Below are positions 33,778 to 39,582 of a stretch of 48,568 nt of DNA, piece by piece. Each line of letters opens with the position of its first letter. The first letter of the stretch is position 1. A model generated the notes under the pieces. The model searched no databases and was not told where the DNA came from. It saw only the letters and a list, made by a program, of their open reading frames with translations. A program made the position numbers and the translations under genes. Source of the DNA: Polyangiaceae bacterium (GTDB lineage Bacteria > Myxococcota_A > Polyangia > Polyangiales > Polyangiaceae); contig JAFGBI010000065.1 in the NCBI GenBank assembly GCA_016933275.1, forward strand, positions 1 through 48,568, written 5' to 3'.

Positions 33778-34602
33778 TCATTCTCCCCCCGCTTCGGCTG
33801 CTGCCGCCGCCCCTCCGCCGTCCGCTCCGGCGATGCCTGCCTGCGCTCCGGCAACACCCGCTTGCATCCCCGCGATGGCCTGCGCTCCGGCAACGCCTGC
33901 CTGCGCTCCGGCAACACCCATTGGCGTGCCGGCCATGCCCCCGTCCCCCGCTGGCGTGCCGGCCATGCCCCCGTCCCCCGCTGGCGTGCCGGCCATGCCC
34001 CCCGCTGGCGTGCCGGCCATGCCCCCGCCCCCCGCTGGCGTGCCGGCCATGCCCCCCGCTGGCGTGCCGGCGCCCCCGGCTGGTGCTCCCGCCGTGCCGC
34101 CCGAGCCACCCGTCCCGCCCAGAGGGGTGCAGGTACCCGTCTCGGTACACTCATTCCCCAAGGGGCAGTCACGGTCTGTTCGGCATTCGGGCTGACAGAG
34201 CCCGCTTGGCCCGCAGGTCTGTCCAAACGGGCAGTCGCTGGGATAGTCGCAGACGGTGTCCTTGGCACCCGCTCCGGCGGACGCGCCCCCGCTCCCGCCC
34301 TCGCTGCCCGGGCCTCCTCCAGTCGAGCTTCCACCGGAACCGGTGCTTCCCGACACCAGGCGTTGGCATTCCCGTACCGAGGACACCTCGCCCTCGGGCG
34401 GACAGCATCGGTCGGCGCCCTTGATCAAGAGGGAGCGCTCGTCCACGCAGGTCAGCCCGGAATCGCAATCGGCGTCCCCGTTCAGCACATCGCAGCGCGT
34501 GCCTTCGCCTTGTTTCTGGCAGCCCGCGCCGGCCAGAAGGGAGAGGGTCAGGCCGGCCAGGGGCAAGGCCAAGCACAAGATTGAGGATCGACGGGACTTC
34601 AT
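33778..34602 (-). CDS. Gly/Ala/Pro-rich lipoprotein with tandem repeats and Cys modules
   Basis: A 274-residue protein; ATG 34602 with AGGA about 9 nt upstream is chosen over the GTG eight codons earlier. Lipobox LLAGAGC. The mature part has two Cys-rich modules (CDVLNGDADCDSGLTCVDE and CDYPSDCPFGQTCGPSGLCQ) resembling EGF-/dickkopf-like Cys patterns common in myxobacterial surface proteins, separated by Gly/Ser linkers, then about ninety residues of GTPAGGMA/AGAQA repeats encoded by 24- and 30-bp tandem units. A rigid surface stalk is inferred. TAAGGT on the minus strand about 27 nt before the start is a candidate -10. First gene of a coupled run with fliQ-like and epmA. Confidence 0.78.
   Translation of the reverse strand: MKSRRSSILCLALPLAGLTLSLLAGAGCQKQGEGTRCDVLNGDADCDSGLTCVDERSLLIKGADRCCPPEGEVSSVRECQRLVSGSTGSGGSSTGGGPGSEGGSGGASAGAGAKDTVCDYPSDCPFGQTCGPSGLCQPECRTDRDCPLGNECTETGTCTPLGGTGGSGGTAGAPAGGAGTPAGGMAGTPAGGGGMAGTPAGGMAGTPAGDGGMAGTPAGDGGMAGTPMGVAGAQAGVAGAQAIAGMQAGVAGAQAGIAGADGGGAAAAAEAGGE
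33921..34071 (-). repeat. 24/30-bp tandem repeats inside the lipoprotein gene
   Basis: About five units built on TGGCGTGCCGGCCATGCCCC with 24- or 30-bp spacing, coding for GTPAGG(DG)GMA. Near-identity between units suggests recent slippage, so unit number may vary between strains. Confidence 0.8.
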
Positions 34603-34694
34603 CGGCGGGAGTCCTAGCAGGGTCACCAGACCTTAGCGAGGTCTTGGATCCGCGAGGCGGGCCGAACGTCCCGCCGGATGCCCCTGCCCCAACC

Positions 34695-35423
34695 TCATCG
34701 CCGCGCTGCAGCGGCGGATCGCTCCTTGGCCTCTACTGCCGCTGCAAAGAGGCGAACGTACTCGACCGCGCTCACCAAGCTGAACGCGAGCGAGATATAC
34801 ACGAGCCAGCGCCCGACCAGGACGAGGTCGACCAGGCCGAGATCCAGCGGACCAAACGATAGGTGATAGGGGTACCCCAGAATCAGGCAGAGGATGCCGA
34901 CCATCTGGAGCGCGGTCTTCGTCTTTCCTCCGCCCCCAGCGGCGATGATGACCCCTTCGGTCGAGGCGATCGATCGGAGCGCCGTGACCGAGATCTCCCG
35001 GGCGAGCAGCAAGATCACCACCCACCCCGGGATCCGTCCGAGGGGAACCATCCAAACCAGGGTGGCCATCACGAGGAGCTTGTCTGCGAGGGGGTCGAGG
35101 AACTTCCCGAGCACACTCACGACGTTCAACCGCCGCGCCAGGTAGCCGTCGACGAGATCCGTGAGCGCAGCGAGGGAGTAGACGATCGCTGCCCAGATGC
35201 AGTCCCGCGGGGTGCCGCGATCGAGCAGGACGATGACCAAAGGGATGACCGCGATGCGGCCCATCGTGAGGACGTTTGGGAGGTTGCACATGTCGCGGCG
35301 CAGGGAGCCAGGAGGCAATCTCGCGGCTCGTCCCGTTCCGACCCCGCTGGGGGAATTGCTCGCGCCGCTGCGGGAACGCCGCCAGCGACCAAACCCGTAG
35401 CCTCGACGAGGGGAAGGAGCCAT
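34695..35423 (-). CDS. pgsA: CDP-diacylglycerol-glycerol-3-phosphate 3-phosphatidyltransferase
   Basis: A membrane enzyme making phosphatidylglycerol phosphate, the first step to PG and cardiolipin. The CDP-alcohol phosphotransferase motif D-G-x2-A-R-x8-G-x3-D-x3-D is perfect: DGYLARRLNVVSVLGKFLDPLAD. About five hydrophobic helices follow the start NLPNVLTMGRIAVIPLVIVLL. The start is uncertain: ATG 35291 gives the classical N-terminus but has no ribosome site; ATG 35423 adds 44 Arg/Ser-rich residues and lies 8 nt after TAGCAT, which fits the leaderless pattern seen elsewhere here. I chose 35423, 242 residues. Repeat A copy 2 lies 37 bp upstream. Confidence 0.92.
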   Translation of the reverse strand: MAPSPRRGYGFGRWRRSRSGASNSPSGVGTGRAARLPPGSLRRDMCNLPNVLTMGRIAVIPLVIVLLDRGTPRDCIWAAIVYSLAALTDLVDGYLARRLNVVSVLGKFLDPLADKLLVMATLVWMVPLGRIPGWVVILLLAREISVTALRSIASTEGVIIAAGGGGKTKTALQMVGILCLILGYPYHLSFGPLDLGLVDLVLVGRWLVYISLAFSLVSAVEYVRLFAAAVEAKERSAAAARR

Positions 35424-35431
35424 CGCCCGCG

Positions 35432-35437
35432 ATGCTA
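35432..35437 (-). promoter_or_regulatory. Putative -10 hexamer TAGCAT before the 35423 start of pgsA
   Basis: TAGCAT ends 8 nt before the ATG at 35423 with no Shine-Dalgarno between. No clear -35. Confidence 0.3.
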
Positions 35438-35460
35438 GCGCGTCGCTCACCGTCTCGGTA

Positions 35461-35620
35461 CTAGAGCACCGATCGGGTTGCCAACAGCGACGGCGCCGCT
35501 GGAGACCTACCCATGCCCGGCGAGGGTACGTTTCCAACGGCGCCTCGGGCGAGACCTGCTGCCGGTTCGGTGCTCTAGCTTGTTGATTTGACCCAGCAAT
35601 CAACCTGATTGCTGCTCTAG
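35461..35620 (+). repeat. Repeat A, copy 2: 160-bp element
   Basis: Full-length, 160 bp, 90 percent identical to 24611-24770 by hand count. The outer ends begin and end with CTAG. CTAGAGCACCGA at 35461 has a perfect 12-bp inverted partner at 35568-35579, and the final 40 bp form an extra unit ending in GCAATCA-ACC-TGATTGC (35596-35612, 7-bp stem) and CTGCTCTAG. There are thus three CTAGAGCA boxes, one forward and two reverse. It sits between the 35789 gene and pgsA in a 365-bp gap, in the same orientation as copy 1. Nothing else is seen in the remaining gap (35621-35788). Confidence 0.8.
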
Positions 35621-35788
35621 AGCATCGTCCCGGTCGATCGGGGGCAGGCGCGCAGATGCTGCCCATCCCCGAGCAATACCCCGGGGCACCACCTGGCTGT
35701 TGGCGGGAAGACACCCCCTCCGCGGCCCGTCTCACGGGGCCAGCTCGGTTCGTCGTGGAGATCCCGCGAATGGCCGGTCAGCGCGCGG

Positions 35789-37372
35789 TCAAACCAAGGC
35801 CATGAAGACCGCACCCTCACCCGAGAATCCCACGAATCCGCGGCCTCCTCCCGGCGCCTGGGAGGGCTCCAAGGCACGCGGGAAGATCCGTCCCGTCCAC
35901 CCGACCACTTGGTCGCTCACGACCGCCACCGCGGCATCGCCGCTGATTGGCGCCGCGTGGAGCGACCCATCGATCTCGAGGACCACCGAGCCCTCCCCAG
36001 CGAGTTGGACCACGGCGTGGTGGCCCGCGTCCCCCCGCGGCAGGCGGCCGCTCTCATGTCGCACCGAGCCTTCGAACGCGACCAGGAAGGATTCGCGGAC
36101 GTAGAGCAGCTCCCCCTCGACCAGACGTACCGGAAACAGACGTGAGGTGGGGGAGGTCGCTCCGAGAACCACACGCCCGCTACCGATGAGCTCGCCAAGG
36201 GACGCTTCCGCCCCACCGAGGATCTCCTCCAGTGGCCGTCCCCGGGCGCGGCGGTACGCGGGAGAGGCTCGAAATGCGCTCCCATCCGGGATCAGGACAC
36301 GAACCGCGCTGCTGCGCACGGTCAGCGAGTCACGAACCCGAACCACCGCGGTCCGTTCGCCATGGCGGGCCACCCCCGTGGGCGGCTCGGCGAGCTGGTG
36401 CTGGCGGACGAGCTCGCTCGGGGTCGATCCGGGGAGGATTTCCGTGGCGGTGGGTGGCACGGTCAAGCGAACGCTGGTGACGTCTGCGGTCGTTGAATTG
36501 AGCTCGATTCCCGTGGTGGATCCGGAGGAAGGCAGGGGCGCCATCGAACCCGGTCGGAAGGGACCGGTCGGGGAAATCGAGGAGCGGTGCGGCGGCGGTT
36601 GCGGAGTCTGGTGGGTGGTGTCTCTCCCTGGCTCGTGCGCGCGCCAGCGTCCCCCCTGGGCGGCTGACGACGAGGTCCCCTCTTGCTCGGCGGGCAGGAA
36701 CGGGCTCCCGCCGAGGTCGAGCTCGGCGACGGCAGCCGCAGCCACGCTCCGCACCCCCGCGAGGGGATCCTCGAGCCTACCAGCCGCTGATCCCGGCGAG
36801 ACGGCCCGTTCTCGCATCCGCTGCGCCATGGTCCGCTGACCCGCACGTTCGAACGCTGCCTCGGCCCCCGCAAGCTCACCTTGACGCTCGAGGACGAGGC
36901 CGAGATATCCCCAAGCACGCCGGTGCTCCGGGGCACGCTCCACCACCGCCTCGAGGAGCTCACGGGCACGGTGCTGCTGCCCGGTCTTGAGGTACGCCAA
37001 CGCCAGGTTCAATCTGGGCGCCACCTCGTTCGGGAAGCTGAGAAGCAGCTCCTCGAAGATCTCGATGGCACGTGGATATAGTCCGAGTCGAAAGTACACG
37101 ACTCCCAGGAGGCCCTGGCCCTCGACGTCGCGCGGCTGGACGGCGAGGGCGCGCTCGAGCTCCTCCTTTGCCTCGGCGATGCAGTTGTCCTGCAATAGCT
37201 CGCTGCCACGATAGAGGTGGAAGAGGAACTCCTCGCCCACCACTCGCGTTGACGGGGTCGAATCCGGAGCCAGCCCATCGTCGCTGGCTCCATCCGGATC
37301 CCCGGACGTGATCAGGATGGGAGCGGGTCGCAGGCTCGGCCGCGAGTAGCGCCGGTCGCTGGGATCGGACAT
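35789..37372 (-). CDS. TPR protein with AIM24-like C-terminal domain
   Basis: A 527-residue protein from the ATG at 37372. Residues about 50-180 contain three to four TPR units (VGEEFLFHLYRGSELLQDNC, EGQGLLGVVYFRLGLYPRAIEIFEEL, PRLNLALAYLKTGQQHRARELLE, AWGYLGLVLERQGELAGAEAAFE). A Pro/Ser/Thr-rich linker spans about 190-330. The C-terminal 200 residues (SRLFPVRLVEGELLYVRESFLVAF...GEGSVVLEIDGSLHAAPISGDAAVAV...GGRGFVGFSGEGAVFMAL) match the AIM24/TerD-like beta fold. No signal peptide. Function unknown; TPR suggests a scaffolding role. It lies 78 bp after hisA on the same strand, with a possible own promoter (TATGCT) 9 nt before the start. Confidence 0.82.
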   Translation of the reverse strand: MSDPSDRRYSRPSLRPAPILITSGDPDGASDDGLAPDSTPSTRVVGEEFLFHLYRGSELLQDNCIAEAKEELERALAVQPRDVEGQGLLGVVYFRLGLYPRAIEIFEELLLSFPNEVAPRLNLALAYLKTGQQHRARELLEAVVERAPEHRRAWGYLGLVLERQGELAGAEAAFERAGQRTMAQRMRERAVSPGSAAGRLEDPLAGVRSVAAAAVAELDLGGSPFLPAEQEGTSSSAAQGGRWRAHEPGRDTTHQTPQPPPHRSSISPTGPFRPGSMAPLPSSGSTTGIELNSTTADVTSVRLTVPPTATEILPGSTPSELVRQHQLAEPPTGVARHGERTAVVRVRDSLTVRSSAVRVLIPDGSAFRASPAYRRARGRPLEEILGGAEASLGELIGSGRVVLGATSPTSRLFPVRLVEGELLYVRESFLVAFEGSVRHESGRLPRGDAGHHAVVQLAGEGSVVLEIDGSLHAAPISGDAAVAVVSDQVVGWTGRIFPRALEPSQAPGGGRGFVGFSGEGAVFMALV

Positions 37373-37381
37373 GACGAAACG

Positions 37382-37387
37382 AGCATA
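37382..37387 (-). promoter_or_regulatory. Putative -10 hexamer TATGCT before the TPR/AIM24 gene
   Basis: TATGCTCGTTTCGTC on the minus strand ends at the ATG of the gene, placing the hexamer 9 nt away. The same string occurs before the 26283 gene. Confidence 0.35.
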
Positions 37388-37450
37388 GTGCCCTCCTGAC
37401 CAAAAAGGGGAGGTCAAGCGGCTGCCGACGTCCTCGTCCGAGCGGCGCCG

Positions 37451-38164
37451 CTACTTGCAGGCCTCGAGCGCCGCCTCGAGCGAGAAACGGCCCTCGTGGA
37501 GGGCACGGCCCACGATGGCGGCGGCGACGCCCGGACAGGGAGCGAGGGCCCGGAGGTGCTCCAGGGTGCCGACACCCCCGCTGGCGATCACGGGTAGGCC
37601 CCCGTCCCGCGCCAGGGCCGCGGTCTGCTCGATGTTCGGCCCCGTTTCCATCCCGTCACGCTCGATGTCCGTGTAGAGGACGGCCGCGATGGGGAGGTGA
37701 GCAAAGGCCCTGACGAGATCGATCGCGAGCGTGGTCGACTGCTCGAGCCAGCCTTCGGTAGCGACCCGTCCGGCCCGGGCGTCGACCGCCAACACCACCC
37801 GCCCTGGGTGGGTTTCGGCGAGCTCGCCAACGAGTTCGGGGGAGCGAAGGGCCATCGTGCCCAGCACCACCCGTTCCACTCCGAGCGCGAGGTAGCTTTC
37901 GAACGCGGCGCGATTGCGCACCCCACCTCCAACCTCGACACCCGGACCAAACGCGGACACCAGGCGCTGCACCAGGTCTCGTTGGACCGCCTGGCCGGCA
38001 CGTGCCCCTTCGAGGTCCACGACGTGGAGGCGTGACGCTCGACCACGCCAGAGCGCGGCAAGGCCGGCAGGATCATCGGAGTAGACCGTGACGGCATCGT
38101 AGCGCCCCTGGCGAAGACGAACCGCCTGCCCAGCGAGCAGATCGATAGCAGGAATGAGTTCCAT
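37451..38164 (-). CDS. hisA: Phosphoribosylformimino-AICAR ribotide isomerase
   Basis: A 237-residue TIM-barrel enzyme of histidine synthesis that isomerises ProFAR to PRFAR. Start MELIPAIDLLAGQAVRL carries the N-terminal catalytic Asp; the second half has VVLAVDARAGRVATEGWLEQS with the second catalytic Asp, YTDIERDGMETGPN and the phosphate-binding VIASGGVGTLEHL and AAIVGRALHEGRF. Full family length. Its ATG follows the hisB stop directly (TAGATG), so both are translated from one message. hisH and hisF, usual neighbours, are not adjacent. Confidence 0.96.
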   Translation of the reverse strand: MELIPAIDLLAGQAVRLRQGRYDAVTVYSDDPAGLAALWRGRASRLHVVDLEGARAGQAVQRDLVQRLVSAFGPGVEVGGGVRNRAAFESYLALGVERVVLGTMALRSPELVGELAETHPGRVVLAVDARAGRVATEGWLEQSTTLAIDLVRAFAHLPIAAVLYTDIERDGMETGPNIEQTAALARDGGLPVIASGGVGTLEHLRALAPCPGVAAAIVGRALHEGRFSLEAALEACK

Positions 38165-38776
38165 CTAGTCGAGCAGGCCCTTCGTGGAGGGTATCCCCGT
38201 GGCGCGGGGGTCGTGCTCCACGGCCTCCCGGAGCGCGCGGGCGAAGGCCTTGAAGCATATCTCGACGACATGGTGCAGGTTGCTGCCATCGAGCAGCCGC
38301 ACGTGGAGGTTGATCTGCGCGTGGCGGACGAATGCCTCGAAGAAGACCTCCGCCAGCTCCGCGTCCCAGTCGCCGATCTTGGCCTTGGGGATCGGCACCC
38401 GCCAGACCAGGAACGAACGCCCCGAGAGGTCGACCGCCACGGTCGCCAGCGCCTCGTCCATCGGGAGGGTCGCGGCGCCGAATCGGCGGATCCCTGCCCG
38501 ATCGCCCAGAGCCTGGAGGAACGCTGCTCCGAGCACGATGCCGATGTCCTCCGTGCTGTGGTGGGCGTCGACCTCGACGTCTCCGCGAGCACGGATCCTG
38601 AGATCGAAGCCGCCGTGCCGAGCGATCTGCTCGAGCATGTGGGATAGGAAGGGAACCGGGGTATCGATCTCCGCGGTGCCCGACCCATCGAGGTCGATGG
38701 TCACGCTCACCTCGGTTTCCTTCGTCCTGCGCTCGACGGTCCCGCGCCGTGTTGCGGAGGGGACGGCTGAGGTCAT
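38165..38776 (-). CDS. hisB: Imidazoleglycerol-phosphate dehydratase
   Basis: A 203-residue enzyme dehydrating imidazole glycerol phosphate to imidazole acetol phosphate. The two metal-binding motifs are intact: DAHHSTEDIG (His72, His73, Glu76) and NLHHVVEICFKAF (His168, His169, Glu172). This is the stand-alone form, without the N-terminal histidinol-phosphatase domain of E. coli HisB. The start overlaps the end of the upstream lipoprotein gene by 4 nt (ATGA), and hisA follows without a gap. Confidence 0.97.
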   Translation of the reverse strand: MTSAVPSATRRGTVERRTKETEVSVTIDLDGSGTAEIDTPVPFLSHMLEQIARHGGFDLRIRARGDVEVDAHHSTEDIGIVLGAAFLQALGDRAGIRRFGAATLPMDEALATVAVDLSGRSFLVWRVPIPKAKIGDWDAELAEVFFEAFVRHAQINLHVRLLDGSNLHHVVEICFKAFARALREAVEHDPRATGIPSTKGLLD

Positions 38777-39510
38777 CGAAAATCCTCGATTTTCCAGGCG
38801 CCCGCTTCGCGGACGAGTTCCACCGTTCCACCAGCACCATAGGCCATCGTGGCCCGGTCGCCCAGGTGCTCGAAACGAGCCGTGGGCAGGGCTGCTCGCA
38901 ACGCCTGGGTGAGGCGGTCCATCTCCACCTTCTGCTCACCACGCCAAGCCTTCTCCAGTCGTGCTGGATCGAGGCCCTGAGCCTGGCTCTCCGGCACGAA
39001 TCGAAGCAGGATGTCGTAGCGTCCATTCTCGTAGGCACGCAAAAAGGCGTGGATGGCTGCCTCCGGCGTCGCCTGGCTGTATAGGTCGATGGCGGATCCA
39101 TCCACGCGCCACTCCCCGTCCTCCAGCACCAGAAGGAGCGATTCGCCGCTCGGCGTGGTGACGGTGGCTGTTACCAGCGGTGGACCCGAGGGGCGGATGA
39201 GGGCCGCGGCCATTTCCCGGGCCTCGTCCGGGCTTTCTGTCACCATGCGGGTGAAGGCCTCGAGTGGAAGCTCCCGTTGGGCCTCAGCGCTAAGGAGGCC
39301 ATAAGCGTCGTCGAGTCTTCCCTCGTCCAGGGCCCGCGCGTATTCCGTGAGGACCTCGCGCGGCCCGGTGCTGGCTGGACGGCCTCGCGCGCAGGCCGTG
39401 ACGCCACCAAGGACGACCATCACCACGATCCCCGCCGCCCTGGTCCACGTTGGGACCTTGCAGCGTCGGGAACCATCCCCCGCCCAGTCGGTGCGAGCCG
39501 TATCTGCCAC
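38773..39510 (-). CDS. Lipoprotein upstream of hisB, unknown function
   Basis: Predicted 245 residues from the GTG at 39510; starts at 39426/39423 (GTG) or 39420 (ATG) would give a very short signal lacking basic residues, so I prefer the longer one, but none has a clear ribosome site. Lipobox VLGGVTAC. The mature part has helical repeats of the form YARALDEGRLDDAYGLLSAEAQRELPLEAF and AIHAFLRAYENGRYDILLRFVPESQA with a small beta end (VELVREAGAWKIEDF), like DUF4878/NTF2-type lipoproteins, though no firm family match. Overlaps hisB by ATGA and is divergent from lon with about 70 bp between. A histidine-pathway role is not implied; the coupling may be regulatory only. Confidence 0.75.
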   Translation of the reverse strand: MADTARTDWAGDGSRRCKVPTWTRAAGIVVMVVLGGVTACARGRPASTGPREVLTEYARALDEGRLDDAYGLLSAEAQRELPLEAFTRMVTESPDEAREMAAALIRPSGPPLVTATVTTPSGESLLLVLEDGEWRVDGSAIDLYSQATPEAAIHAFLRAYENGRYDILLRFVPESQAQGLDPARLEKAWRGEQKVEMDRLTQALRAALPTARFEHLGDRATMAYGAGGTVELVREAGAWKIEDFR

Positions 39511-39570
39511 GGGGTGCGTGGTTACCACAGCGGCGAGCTGGCGGCGACTGGACGGTGGCCAGAAGCATAC

Positions 39571-39576
39571 TACTGT
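39571..39576 (+). promoter_or_regulatory. Putative -10 hexamer TACTGT before lon
   Basis: TACTGT ends 6 nt before the lon ATG, and no Shine-Dalgarno is present. A CATACT overlaps it at 39567-39572. Consistent with a leaderless lon message. Confidence 0.3.
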
Positions 39577-39582
39577 CCCCGC

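Noticed and set aside
33921..34071. Regular repeats that might suggest a CRISPR array
   Set aside because: Units are contiguous, multiples of three, and in frame within a lipoprotein gene; there are no unique spacers.
33516..34334. 272-codon minus frame ending in the FliQ-like sequence
   Set aside because: Only the last 85 codons are coding-like; the upstream part is an out-of-frame reading of the Gly-rich lipoprotein repeats. I annotated the short gene instead.
37373..37417. Upstream extension of the TPR/AIM24 protein (start at 37417)
   Set aside because: The extension includes the promoter-like TATGCT string and has no ribosome site; ATG 37372 is a better start.
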